64,000 bases of DNA. Source: an uncultured Prevotellaceae bacterium. Its GTDB lineage: Bacteria; Bacteroidota; Bacteroidia; Bacteroidales; Bacteroidaceae. Location: positions 17,908 to 81,907 of the forward strand of contig CACZPU010000016.1 in the NCBI GenBank assembly GCA_902783165.1, given 5' to 3'. The notes under the pieces are model-generated. The model made no database searches. It saw only the letters and a list, made by a program, of their open reading frames with translations, and was not told where the DNA came from. Within the stretch, counting starts at the first letter, position 1; each line of letters opens with the position of its first letter. A program made the translations under genes and the position numbers. This document shows positions 44,780-54,516 of this stretch, piece by piece.

Positions 44780-47700
44780 CTACATGCCCACTCTCAGAGT
44801 GAAAGTAAACTGTTTGGCCATCGGGACGGCAACACCACCGGAATTAATGAATTCAGGATCTTGGCCGTTCAGTTTCTTGTCCGCATAAAGTAAGAAGAGG
44901 TTGGTGGCCTGAAGTTTCAAACTCAGGTTGCTTAACTTGATTGATTTGACGAGCTTCTTGGGGAACTCATATCCCATGGAAACTTCTTTCAGGCGAATGA
45001 AGTCACCCTTGGCAACGCGCTCTGTTGAGTAGTTGTAAGAGTTATAAGCTCTTGCAATGTATGTTGTATAGTTGCTACGTTGCGAGTCGCTGTTAATTAG
45101 ACGGCTGGAAATGGCAGGAATGGTTGTCCGATTCTCATCGCCTGGAACCATCCAACGGTTGCGGAACTCTTTCGGTGTGGCGGTCAAGTCGCTGTATGAA
45201 CTCGAGAATACACGGTCGAGACGTATGACGTTTCCAAACGAATAGGTGACGAACAAATTCAGAGTGAGACCTTTCCATTTGAATATGTTTCCGAGCGAAC
45301 CCATGTCGGTTGGTTCTGCAGGACCTGAATAGACAAGGGACGCGAATCCTTCTGGCGTGGTGTTCTGGAAATAAGTTCCTTCCGATGACACTTTGCCTTC
45401 GTGATTGATTACCTGCGGAACACCTTCAGAGTTCAGGCCTACAAACTGGACACTGAACAAACTGCGTACAGGATAGCCTTCGCGTGCGAATCCAGAGCCG
45501 CTTACGAATCTCCACAAGTTGCTGTTGTTCATCAGTTTGGTCACCTCGTTGTGTGTATGAGAGTAGATGAAACTGGTGGTCCAACTGAAGTTCTTGTTCT
45601 TGATGTTTGTTGTTGAAATGCTCAACTCCACACCGTTTGACTTCATCTCGGCAACGTTACCCGGCTTGGTGTCCTCACCAGAGAGACCCTGAGTGTTCAT
45701 GTATCCAATCAGGTCGTAGTTGTTACGCTTATACCATTCTGCTGTGATGTTGATGCGATTGTCGATGAAACCAAGGTCCATACCGATGTTCAACTCATGC
45801 TTTTTCTCGTATGTCAGGTTCATGTTTGCTACACGACTGATATACATACGGTTTTCCTTAACCGATGTGAACGGACGCCAAGGCTGGCCTGCATATATCA
45901 CATCGCGTGAGTTGGTTACTGATGAAGGTCCGCGCTCTGCAGTCAGTGAGTAGGATGCACGAAGCGAAAGGTGTGAGAATGCTGGCTTCAAACTCTTGAA
46001 GAAATTCTCCTCGTGCACATTGTAGGCTGCGGAGATGTTCCATGTGGGCAGCCATCTTGCCTGACGGCTCTTTCCCAGTTTGTTGGTTCCTTCATAACGG
46101 TAGGTTCCGTTGATAGTATAGATACCTTTGAACGAGTAGGACGCGTTGGCAAAGAAAGCAGCGCTACGTTCGTGCTTGTTAGTCAGTGAGTAGTATTGGG
46201 CGTTTTCCTCAACGCTCTTTTTGAACACTTCATATACATAGTATGGAACCTCGCCCTTGGAGTATTGCAAACCCCAGCCGCGGAACCATGTGGAGTGTCT
46301 GTCAGCACAGTTGGTTTCCAAACCACCGTAGAAGTTTACGATGTGATTCTCGGCGAAAACATCGTTATAGTTTACTGAACCACGGAAGTCCCAACCGAAC
46401 ATACGGTTGTCTGTACGGTCGATGATACCTCCTTCTGGCAAAACAGTAATTGGCAGTGCGCTCAAATCATCAGGATTGGTGTAAAGATATCTGTTGTTAT
46501 CCATGATGGTGGTTGTTGCCATCGCTCTGTAGGCCAGTGCTTGGTTCGAGTTGTCCATGATGTTGTGCTCCTGAGTGGTTGCCGAATACTTGGCAGCAAC
46601 GAGTCCTGTCAGTTCCACCTTCTTGATTGGCTTATAGCTTAGTTTACCTTGCAGACGGAAATCGGTTACGTTGATATCGATGTAGTTCTGCTCCAATTCG
46701 TGGAAGATGTTGAACTCTGTATAGTTGCGTTGGTAGTATTCGTCAGGGTCGAGCGTGCGAGATGTATTCATGGCATACGAGAATGGGTTGATGTCGAAAC
46801 CACGATCCACGCTACCGTTCACCACGTCGGCCTCGCTGTCAATAGTACCTGGGGCTTGCTGCTTACGATAGGAAGCATTACCAATCAGGTTGACAGTCAT
46901 TCGCTTGTTCAGGTTGAAGTTGGTGTTCATGTTGATAGTGTAGCGCTGCACCTTGCTCGATAATGTCCACCCTGGATCGTCCATTACAGAGAATGAAATG
47001 TAGTGTTGGGCCTTTTCTGTACCACTTTGTATACTTACACTGTGGTTGTGCTGAATAGAGTTCTTGAAAAGCAGGTCAAACCAATCGGTGTTTCTGAATT
47101 CGGCTGCTCTCAGATATTCGGCCTTGGCCTCTGCGGTATTGGGAAGTCCGAACATACCTGATGTTTCGTCATATTGCGACATCAGTTGGAACATTTTACC
47201 ATAGACACCGCTGTTCTTTGCATTGGCACGACCGGAGTAGGTCATCAAACCTTTCTGTTCCAGTTCCTGATAGATTTCCATTTGTTCCTGAGAGTTCATG
47301 ATGTTGAACTGACTGTAGCTTGGTTTCAGACGCATGGTGTATTCACCTGTGTAGCTTATCTTTGTTTGACCAGCCTGTCCTTTCTTGGTGGTTACAACAA
47401 TCACACCAGCCATGGCTCGTGCACCATAGATGGAGGTTGCTGAACCATCCTTCAGAATCTGGAAACTTTCAATATCGTCGGCATTGATACCGGCAATGGC
47501 AGATGAGATAAGTGTGTTGGCATCACCAGAACTCAGGTCGTCGGCATCAACATCAACCACATCTTCCATAATCACACCATCAACCACCCATAGTGGTTTT
47601 GAACTTCCGTAAATACTGGTGGCACCACGTACACGAATTTTTGGAGCAGTACCAAAAGTACCTGAAACGTTCTGAACGCTGACACCTGCTGCACGACCTT

Positions 47701-48121
47701 CCAGGGAGCGGCTGGCATCAGCAAGACCATCAATCTTGCTGTCTGCTCCACTTAGTTTTGTCGTTGCACCTGTAAACAAACGCTTGTCCACTTTCTGCAT
47801 ACCAGTAACCACCACTTCCTCCAAAGTAGTGTCGTCTGGCTCCAATTCAATATGCATATTTTGTCCACCCTTCAAGGTTTTGGACATCATGCCTATGTAA
47901 CTTACAACAATAACGGGATTCGACTGGCTTGTCGTGAGTGTGAACTTTCCGTCGACATCGGTAATGGCACCAGAATTGCTCCCTTTGAGCTTTACTGATG
48001 CACCGATGATTGGTTCACCGTCTTCCTGAGAAACCACTGTACCCGTAATCTTCGTTTGGGCTAATGCCATTCCGGAAAATAAGAAAAGCATTGCCAGTAG
48101 GGCTGATAGTTTTTTCTTCAT
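44780..48121 (-). CDS. SusC/RagA family TonB-linked outer-membrane transporter
   Basis: 1113 residues: signal peptide (ends MALAQ), carboxypeptidase-D-like domain (TKITGTVVSQEDGEPIIGASV), plug (IRVRGATSIYGSSKPLWVVDGVIME, ILKDGSATSIYGARAMAGVIVVTTKKG), then a full barrel ending VPMAKQFTFTLRVGM. It imports bulky substrates with energy from TonB. The pair with the downstream SusD and the metallohydrolase lipoprotein points to peptide import rather than glycan. Upstream there is a poor -33 box and a 24-bp element, consistent with activator control by the adjacent regulator. Confidence 0.95.
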   Translation of the reverse strand: MKKKLSALLAMLFLFSGMALAQTKITGTVVSQEDGEPIIGASVKLKGSNSGAITDVDGKFTLTTSQSNPVIVVSYIGMMSKTLKGGQNMHIELEPDDTTLEEVVVTGMQKVDKRLFTGATTKLSGADSKIDGLADASRSLEGRAAGVSVQNVSGTFGTAPKIRVRGATSIYGSSKPLWVVDGVIMEDVVDVDADDLSSGDANTLISSAIAGINADDIESFQILKDGSATSIYGARAMAGVIVVTTKKGQAGQTKISYTGEYTMRLKPSYSQFNIMNSQEQMEIYQELEQKGLMTYSGRANAKNSGVYGKMFQLMSQYDETSGMFGLPNTAEAKAEYLRAAEFRNTDWFDLLFKNSIQHNHSVSIQSGTEKAQHYISFSVMDDPGWTLSSKVQRYTINMNTNFNLNKRMTVNLIGNASYRKQQAPGTIDSEADVVNGSVDRGFDINPFSYAMNTSRTLDPDEYYQRNYTEFNIFHELEQNYIDINVTDFRLQGKLSYKPIKKVELTGLVAAKYSATTQEHNIMDNSNQALAYRAMATTTIMDNNRYLYTNPDDLSALPITVLPEGGIIDRTDNRMFGWDFRGSVNYNDVFAENHIVNFYGGLETNCADRHSTWFRGWGLQYSKGEVPYYVYEVFKKSVEENAQYYSLTNKHERSAAFFANASYSFKGIYTINGTYRYEGTNKLGKSRQARWLPTWNISAAYNVHEENFFKSLKPAFSHLSLRASYSLTAERGPSSVTNSRDVIYAGQPWRPFTSVKENRMYISRVANMNLTYEKKHELNIGMDLGFIDNRINITAEWYKRNNYDLIGYMNTQGLSGEDTKPGNVAEMKSNGVELSISTTNIKNKNFSWTTSFIYSHTHNEVTKLMNNSNLWRFVSGSGFAREGYPVRSLFSVQFVGLNSEGVPQVINHEGKVSSEGTYFQNTTPEGFASLVYSGPAEPTDMGSLGNIFKWKGLTLNLFVTYSFGNVIRLDRVFSSSYSDLTATPKEFRNRWMVPGDENRTTIPAISSRLINSDSQRSNYTTYIARAYNSYNYSTERVAKGDFIRLKEVSMGYEFPKKLVKSIKLSNLSLKLQATNLFLLYADKKLNGQDPEFINSGGVAVPMAKQFTFTLRVGM

Positions 48122-48176
48122 AGATTATTATTAGGATTATAATGATTAATTGTAAGATTTTATTAGGTTTTGTTTG

Positions 48177-48272
48177 CAAATTTACACAAATCAGCCGCCA
48201 AATGCGGAAATGTGACAGTGACAATGATTAACCATTGCAGACAAATCGTCCCAATTTTAATCTTTTTAACAA
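48177..48272 (-). promoter_or_regulatory. susC promoter with shared 24-bp upstream element
   Basis: TAAATTTG on the minus strand (48184-48177) is a -7 box without a correct -33 box. The element at 48249-48272 (plus strand begins TCCCAATTTTAA and ends TTTTTAACAA) is identical at 22 of 24 positions to 56293-56316, and both start 72 bp from the start of their -7 box. A binding site for a common activator is inferred. Confidence 0.7.
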
Positions 48273-48372
48273 AAATGTTTGCTTTCCAAAAGGCTTGGAT
48301 GTTTGGTGCGGTTATACAAAAACACATGGCCAGTCTGTGTGTTTATTTGGCCATGTGTATAGGAATGTGGTG

Positions 48373-50115
48373 TTATTCTGTTTCGTCTACGTCAATACTC
48401 TCACGATATTCGGCTGGAGTCATTCCTGTTTGTGATTTGAAACAGCGTCGGAAATTACGGGTTGTTGTGAAACCACTCTCAAGTGCAATATTGTCGATTG
48501 TGGAATGAGGCTGCTCCCTTAATAGTTTGCAGGCATGGGCAATGCGCTTGCTGTTAATGTAGTCAGAGAGGTTTGAAACGTCACCTAACACTTCGTGTAA
48601 CACTGGTGTAAGGCTGTTCTTGCTTATTCCCATCATGCGTTGTAGCTTTTCTCTACTAAAATCAAGTTGCAGATAGGCTTTTTCCTCATCAATAATCTGA
48701 CGGAACCTCTGTACCATTAAATCTCTTTTCTTTCCTACAGTTGGCGCAACGTACTGTTCAACTGTTCCTGTCTCAACTTTAGTTTCCAATTCTGGTGTAA
48801 TGGTGGTTTTTGTCCTGTCTTGGTAGTCGCTGATAGCGTCAAGTTGGCTGATAAGTAATCGGTTTTTTCGGTGCATCTTCGTTTGTTGGCGGTAGAAATA
48901 GATGGCGAAAGCGCATGCTAACAAAAGCAATACCAATGCTGTGCCTGCCAATATGCCGTAGCGTACAGCGTCAGCTCGCTTCTTTTCAAGATTGATTTCC
49001 TTTTCGTGCATTTGGTAAATAGCAGAAAGACGCATCGCTTCATTTTGGTTCTCTCTTACAAGCAGACTGTCTTTTATAGTCACCTGTCTTGTTCTGAAAT
49101 TGAGGGCATCATGAAGCAGCCCCTGCTGATGATATGCTTTAGTCAGCATACCCAGCACACTTGCATAGCGTGTGCAGAATGTGTCCCTATGTTCCCAATA
49201 GGGCAGTGAACTTTGATATGTCTGTTGCACACGTTGGAAATTACCTGTTGTGCAGTAATAGTCTAAAATCAGGTTGTTTCCCCTAGGTGTTTTAGAGAGG
49301 TTGGTTTGCAGGAATTTCTGTTCGTATCTGCGTGCTTCTCCGAACTCTTTCTTCTGTGCATAAAAGTCTGCCATCTTGGAAAAAGTAAGGCCTTTTTGTG
49401 TATCGAGATAGCTGTTTGGTATATCGCTGATGTTCTTTTCCATGTATTCGAGAAGGTTCTCACGCATTTTACCGAAACGAATGGCTTCGTCGGTGTTGTC
49501 CAGCCATAGACAACTCATCAGCTGTCCATAGCAGTAGGAAAGCGTTTTCATTGAACCTTGGTCGTTGCTTTGCGTCAGCAGTTGTTGAGCCTTGAGCAGG
49601 TATTCAATGCCTTTTTTCTTCTCTTTCATGAAGTACATGCTATAGCCGGCGTTCACCATCAGTCTGCTTGCATAGTAGTTGTCTTTCAATTGTTGAGAAA
49701 GTGCGTAGCCCTTGTCGGAAAAATTTATGCATTCTGAGTAGCGTCCTAGGCTCACCTCTATCTGTGATATCATGGTAAGCATGTGCATATGGCGGCGTGG
49801 ATTTTGCACTACTGCATCATATGAAAGCGTACGTAGTGCATATTCCAGGCTCTTGTTCAAGTCGTAATAATTCTCAAGACACATCTTTGCCCTGAGGCTA
49901 TCCGCCTTCCATGCTGGTATGGCTTTCCTTTGTTCCGCGCTGTCAACCATGCTGAGTGCCTTTGCCGGAGAAGTCAAGTACACATTATATATATGTGTCA
50001 AGTCTGCCACGGTGTCTGTATCGTCAGGTATAGTATTAGGAACATCCTGCCTCTGACATGCGGTTGTCAGAAACAGGATGGAAAAAAAGAGTGTGGAAGT
50101 GAATAGTTTTTTCAT
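48373..50115 (-). CDS. Membrane-spanning TPR-AraC family transcriptional regulator
   Basis: A 580-residue one-component regulator. The signal region ends at a lipobox-like TTAC; TPR-like helices cover about 30-370 (CINFSDKGYALSQQLKDNYYASRLMVNAGYSMYF); one membrane helix at about 400-422 (YGILAGTALVLLLLACAFAI); the C-terminal 100 residues are an AraC-type HTH (MMGISKNSLTPVLHEVLG, NIALESGFTTTRNFRRCFKSQTGMTPAEYRESI). Sensing would be periplasmic and DNA binding cytoplasmic. It lies 251 bp upstream of susC and probably controls it. Confidence 0.85.
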   Translation of the reverse strand: MKKLFTSTLFFSILFLTTACQRQDVPNTIPDDTDTVADLTHIYNVYLTSPAKALSMVDSAEQRKAIPAWKADSLRAKMCLENYYDLNKSLEYALRTLSYDAVVQNPRRHMHMLTMISQIEVSLGRYSECINFSDKGYALSQQLKDNYYASRLMVNAGYSMYFMKEKKKGIEYLLKAQQLLTQSNDQGSMKTLSYCYGQLMSCLWLDNTDEAIRFGKMRENLLEYMEKNISDIPNSYLDTQKGLTFSKMADFYAQKKEFGEARRYEQKFLQTNLSKTPRGNNLILDYYCTTGNFQRVQQTYQSSLPYWEHRDTFCTRYASVLGMLTKAYHQQGLLHDALNFRTRQVTIKDSLLVRENQNEAMRLSAIYQMHEKEINLEKKRADAVRYGILAGTALVLLLLACAFAIYFYRQQTKMHRKNRLLISQLDAISDYQDRTKTTITPELETKVETGTVEQYVAPTVGKKRDLMVQRFRQIIDEEKAYLQLDFSREKLQRMMGISKNSLTPVLHEVLGDVSNLSDYINSKRIAHACKLLREQPHSTIDNIALESGFTTTRNFRRCFKSQTGMTPAEYRESIDVDETE

Positions 50116-50116
50116 T

Positions 50117-51343
50117 TTATTTTAGTGTAAGACCATGGCTACTGCCTATTTTCCGGTACTCTTCAGCAACGTAGGCATCCACCCATTTATAGTAGTCTTT
50201 CAATTTGTCCTTGTCTATTTTATTCTTTTTATAAAAATGTTTTTGTATTTTTTTCCCACGTTTGAGGATTTCGTCCTCTACAGGTTTTATTTGCTGCATG
50301 AGTCCGGTGCCAGCGCGGTTGATGAGACGTCCCAAGCGTATGTAGTTCTGTCCATCGGAATATTCCAAAGGCCAAATATAGCTTTTCATCATTGTTGCCC
50401 AGTCAACCAACAGACAGTGTCCGTTCTCATCGCGTGTCACACACTTGGGCAGTTCCTCTTTTGGCAATGTCCATATAGGAATAGTCACGGTGACGAGTGG
50501 GCTTGATATGCACGTCCATCCTGTAGTGAGTAGCGGCGACTCACCTTTGCGTACACCTTGTACCATATAGGTGGATGCAGTGGTGTAGCGTGGAATGAAG
50601 TCGCAGAAATAGGCGATATCTTCTGAGTTCTCGTTCGAAGGCATTTGGTCGTATAAGTTTACGCGTGTCATTCCGTGTTCCATGCATCGTGCCATTTTGA
50701 GCAATGTGTCCCAACAGATGTTTTTATGCTGATATGCGTCTTCCAGAATTTCAACTGCCTTGTTATAGCGTGCAAATCCCTTTCCCTCTTTTATGTCGCC
50801 GCTCATGCCAAAGTTAGAGCGTACGATATATCCGTGGGGAGCCACGGTTGGGTCATCGGCATCGTATTTTTTATAGCCTAGATGTCCGCATTCGAAGTAA
50901 GCCACATGGCCTTCTGCATCCATTACACCATAGTTGCTGCCATAAGAGAAAAACTTCATCTCGCTGATCATTTCCTCAAACTCATCAACAGTAGCGCAGC
51001 GTTCCAATGCCCAGCACATGATGTTGCCTCTTTTGAGAGGATTGTCTGTCTTCTGTTCAAGATTGTAAGATGTGGAGTTCATGACTACAAGGCCAACTTC
51101 GTTCTGACCATACATCACGCCTCTTTCGGTGTTGTCTTCAATGGGCACCACAGCTGTCCATGCATATTTGGCAGAGTCTCCGCTCACATACACGTTCTTG
51201 ATACGTCCGCTGTCGCGTTGCTTGAGCATCAGTGGTCGGCCGTCTACGGTATACTTCCCACTGACAATGGCCGTTGTGCATGCCAATGTTTCTGAAGCCC
51301 AACCTAACAGAATCAATAGAAATATATTCCTAATTGTTTTCAT
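50117..51343 (-). CDS. Exported N-terminal-Cys Ntn hydrolase (linear amide C-N hydrolase/C45-like), paralog 3
   Basis: About 408 residues from the ATG at 51343; signal peptide then Cys22 in ACTTAIVSGKYTVDGRPLMLKQRDS. It shares CWALERCATVDEFEEMI, GVMDAEGHVAYFECGHLGYKKYD and RSNFGMSG with the two paralogs downstream and is closest to that at 33937. It ends 1 bp before the regulator gene, so the two are probably co-transcribed. Substrate unknown. The longer frame to 51376 begins with TTG. Confidence 0.8.
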   Translation of the reverse strand: MKTIRNIFLLILLGWASETLACTTAIVSGKYTVDGRPLMLKQRDSGRIKNVYVSGDSAKYAWTAVVPIEDNTERGVMYGQNEVGLVVMNSTSYNLEQKTDNPLKRGNIMCWALERCATVDEFEEMISEMKFFSYGSNYGVMDAEGHVAYFECGHLGYKKYDADDPTVAPHGYIVRSNFGMSGDIKEGKGFARYNKAVEILEDAYQHKNICWDTLLKMARCMEHGMTRVNLYDQMPSNENSEDIAYFCDFIPRYTTASTYMVQGVRKGESPLLTTGWTCISSPLVTVTIPIWTLPKEELPKCVTRDENGHCLLVDWATMMKSYIWPLEYSDGQNYIRLGRLINRAGTGLMQQIKPVEDEILKRGKKIQKHFYKKNKIDKDKLKDYYKWVDAYVAEEYRKIGSSHGLTLK

Positions 51344-51405
51344 GCTATTATAAAATGAGAGTCTTTTTTTAAACAATCATTTATTGTCAATTATTGCACC
51401 AGATT

Positions 51406-53142
51406 TCACTTTCTTATCAACTTTTTCCCCTTTACGATGACTATGCCTTTGTAGCTGTCGTCAACGAGCTGGCCATTCATGTTGTATGTCTTGCCATTCT
51501 GCTCGCGGTCATTGGCCCAAATGGTTCTCACGCCTGTTGGATAGGCGGACTCCTCGCTGTCCACCACTTTTTTGTCGCTCAATGTCAGTTTCCCGTTTTC
51601 GTCAACAGTCAGAATCCAATAGACCTGTCCCTCATAGCGTAGGCGGACGGGACAGCGATATTTCAGGTTGCTTTTGTCATCATTGAATCCAGCGAAGAAC
51701 ACTTTGTATGTTCCAGGCTTGATGGCGGAAGGTGTTTGGATGTGTCTTGCCTCTATTCCACCGAAACTTTTTCCTACTCGGCTATTGACGTCAATGGCCA
51801 CATAATAGCCTCCCGTAGGAGTCTTCAGCCGTACATTATAATTTGAACCACCATCAAGATTCTCATAGCGTACACCTAAATAACCCTTGAAAGGAACTGG
51901 AGTCCAATTGAAAACGCCATGGGTGTATAGAACGATGTCGTTATCTTCCTGACAGATGTAGTAGTAGTCATCTTTGTAATCACCTGTTCCGCGGCCCACA
52001 ACCAGTTGGTATTCTTGTTCTTCACCCTCATCGAGAGCAGGTTTTGCCTTTAGGTTATAGATAAAGCCGAGACCTGTAGAGAAATTGTGTTGAGTGCTGC
52101 CATTGGTGGGAGTCAGCGTCAGCATGTCGAAATAGCCGTGGTTGCTGCTTCCCCATCCCCAGTTCACATGTACCATGCCGTTTTTGTCCACGCCGTCAAA
52201 TATGAATGCATGACCGCTGTTTGTTGACTTGTCGGTACCTGAGTGTATCAATGGACAGCCGGCTTTCAGTTGATCGTATACAAGTTTGTACCACTCGTAA
52301 TCGGAATAATAGTTTTTGTTTGTATGGTTTACCGCTGCATATTTGAAAACATCGTGGAACTTCTGCGCTGCGGTGGTCACGCTTCCGCCACTGCCTGTAG
52401 AGCCGTAGTTCATGCCCACAGCGCAGCCGCAATCGTACATCAGCTGGGCCACAGCATTGCGCTGCGCTTCGGTTCCTGAAGATGATGTGTAGGTGTTGAG
52501 CATCTGATCCCATTGGTAGGTGCTTTTGATGTTCACATCTATTTGCTGACTCTCGTTGGTCTTTACGGTATAGAATCCTTGTGCATCTACAGAGCTTGGG
52601 TATTTATAGTAGTTCATGACCATGGCCATGGCTGTTGCCACACAACCTGTGTAGGTGGTTTTGCCGTCACCGTCTTTTGGACAGAGCAAATTGTACGGTT
52701 TTCCTTGTCCCCAATAAGTTTTCAACAATGGAGAAACCACTTCAAAGGCAACATCGGCTTTCTTGGGGGCATTGGTTTCGCCGCTTGCCAGTCGTTCCTC
52801 AAGATTTTGGTTAATCATGTCAAGGAAAGCCTGCATACAACATGGAATTTCGTCCAATGCGACAGGCTCGTCGCTGTAGCCGATGACAGGACTGAAAGCT
52901 TCGTTACGTGACACAAGCACATATCCCTTTCCATTTTGTCCAGCGAACAGGCTGTATTGGCTGTCTTCTACGATGGTTTTCAACTTTGACTGTTGAATGG
53001 AAGTCTTGTCCTGGGCTTTTGCCATTGCTTTGCTCAGCGTCACTTTGGCTATTTCCTGCATCTGTTCGTCTGTGCGTTCCTGAGCTTGCATGCAGAGCGC
53101 CGACAATAGTAAAAGTGATATGATGGAGGTTTTCCTGTTCAT
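51406..53142 (-). CDS. C10 family cysteine protease (streptopain-like), exported
   Basis: A 578-residue protein with a signal peptide (to MQAQ), an Spi-like propeptide (about 21-130) and a C10 catalytic domain: nucleophile Cys167 in YTGCVATAMAMVMNYYKYP and His311 in NSGHAFIFDGV, followed by HVNWGWGSSNHGYF. The mature part continues with beta-rich domains and ends MNGQLVDDSYKGIVIVKGKK, a tail also found in the two leucine-rich proteins upstream. It could supply peptides to the SusC/SusD system. Confidence 0.9.
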   Translation of the reverse strand: MNRKTSIISLLLLSALCMQAQERTDEQMQEIAKVTLSKAMAKAQDKTSIQQSKLKTIVEDSQYSLFAGQNGKGYVLVSRNEAFSPVIGYSDEPVALDEIPCCMQAFLDMINQNLEERLASGETNAPKKADVAFEVVSPLLKTYWGQGKPYNLLCPKDGDGKTTYTGCVATAMAMVMNYYKYPSSVDAQGFYTVKTNESQQIDVNIKSTYQWDQMLNTYTSSSGTEAQRNAVAQLMYDCGCAVGMNYGSTGSGGSVTTAAQKFHDVFKYAAVNHTNKNYYSDYEWYKLVYDQLKAGCPLIHSGTDKSTNSGHAFIFDGVDKNGMVHVNWGWGSSNHGYFDMLTLTPTNGSTQHNFSTGLGFIYNLKAKPALDEGEEQEYQLVVGRGTGDYKDDYYYICQEDNDIVLYTHGVFNWTPVPFKGYLGVRYENLDGGSNYNVRLKTPTGGYYVAIDVNSRVGKSFGGIEARHIQTPSAIKPGTYKVFFAGFNDDKSNLKYRCPVRLRYEGQVYWILTVDENGKLTLSDKKVVDSEESAYPTGVRTIWANDREQNGKTYNMNGQLVDDSYKGIVIVKGKKLIRK

Positions 53143-53164
53143 GTTAGTGGTTTTTAGTTAAATA

Positions 53165-53200
53165 CCCCCTCTAATCATGGGTCCCCATGACCAGAGGGGG
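53165..53200 (-). terminator. Hairpin between the 53236 gene and the C10 protease
   Basis: CCCCCTCT (53165-53172) pairs with AGAGGGGG (53193-53200), with inner CATGG/CCATG. The minus strand then reads TATTTAACT, a weak U-tract, so partial termination is likely. Confidence 0.6.
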
Positions 53201-53235
53201 AGTGGGTTTAATGAATAGTTGATAGATAAGTTGTC

Positions 53236-54447
53236 CTATTTGTTGACAATCTTTTTGCCTTCTTTGATAACTACACCCTTATAGTTGTCGTTCACATGCT
53301 GACCGCTGAGGTTGTATACCTTACCGTTCAGATTGATGCGAACCTTTGCATTGTCGATGCCTGTGGCACTGCCGTTCTTCATCACCAGATATCCCTGACC
53401 GGCTGGAATCTTTGTTTCTGTGGTCACCTTGGTGAATGTCAGGTCGTGAGTCACATCCCTTTCATTCGGACTTGAAGGATCAAAAACATAGTAGTTGGTA
53501 GTTCCGTCAGACGCGGGCAAATACTCAGCATTAGCGGTTGCTGTGAGTATATTTTCATAAGAAACCGATGGTTCGGATGGATAGAAGCTGCGGCCAAATA
53601 CTGGTGAAGTGGCAGTTCCATGGTATTCGTAGATGAGTGCGGTGTTGGCTGGAATGTTGAATTCGCCACTCTGCAACAAGCCTGTTTCAATCTCTACACC
53701 ATCAGAAGTTTCTTTCGCTGACTTCACATAGTAGATGTTCAAGCTCGACTCTGGGTTGCTAAGCTTCATGGGAACCTTGCAACTCAATAATTTGATGTAG
53801 CCAGTAGTTGGCGAGAAAGAAAAGTAAACTTGGAGATAGTTGCTATATGCAGAAAAAGCTTCAAGTTGGTCGTTTGTCACATTGCTGATGCTGAAGCGAA
53901 TTTTCGCGTCAGATGCAATTCCTTCGAATGCTCCGATACCTACTGTGGGCACTTTGCTTCCTAAGAAGTAGAATTTTGCTGCTGCACATGAACAGCCTTT
54001 GAAGGCATTATCGCAAATCTCCTCTACAGAGTCGAATTGGAACTGGTTAATACCCGAGCATCCCTCAAATGCACTAGCGCCAATCTTCTTTATGTATGGG
54101 CCTGATGCTACTTTTGTAATGGCTGCCTGATCTTTGAATACCTCATCGCCAATTTCCACAATGTTATATTTGTTTCCACTTGTTAGTGAGAGTCTTGAAA
54201 TATAAGAGGATTTAATCTCCGTCAGTGGAGTTTCTTCGTTTTGGGTAAACTTGTAAAGCTTGATGGTTCCGTAAGTTACATCTTCGCCTTCGATAACACA
54301 TGGTTCAATCACTTCGAAAGCAAAGGTGGCACCACTGGATTTAATAGAAAATTTATAACCAGGAGTGTTTGCCTCTGCGGCCATCATCTCACTTGCCGTC
54401 ATTGCAGCAATGATTGTCATAACGAATATTCTAATATATCTTTTCAT
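53236..54447 (-). CDS. BspA-like leucine-rich repeat protein, exported (1)
   Basis: A 403-residue protein: signal peptide (to MMAAE), an N-terminal domain (GYKFSIKSSGATFAFEVIEP) shared with the 54754 protein, then LRR_5/BspA-type repeats (EIGDEVFKDQAAITKVASG, IKKIGASAFEGCSGINQFQ, EEICDNAFKGCSC). A non-repeat C-terminal part ends LSGQHVNDNYKGVVIKEGKK, the same tail motif as in its neighbours. BspA-like proteins often act in adhesion; the role here is unknown. Confidence 0.8.
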   Translation of the reverse strand: MKRYIRIFVMTIIAAMTASEMMAAEANTPGYKFSIKSSGATFAFEVIEPCVIEGEDVTYGTIKLYKFTQNEETPLTEIKSSYISRLSLTSGNKYNIVEIGDEVFKDQAAITKVASGPYIKKIGASAFEGCSGINQFQFDSVEEICDNAFKGCSCAAAKFYFLGSKVPTVGIGAFEGIASDAKIRFSISNVTNDQLEAFSAYSNYLQVYFSFSPTTGYIKLLSCKVPMKLSNPESSLNIYYVKSAKETSDGVEIETGLLQSGEFNIPANTALIYEYHGTATSPVFGRSFYPSEPSVSYENILTATANAEYLPASDGTTNYYVFDPSSPNERDVTHDLTFTKVTTETKIPAGQGYLVMKNGSATGIDNAKVRINLNGKVYNLSGQHVNDNYKGVVIKEGKKIVNK

Positions 54448-54516
54448 GATAATTCAGTTTTTTTGTTTATAAATCATTTTGCTTATAAAGTAAGATGCAC
54501 AATGAGGGCAGGAAGA

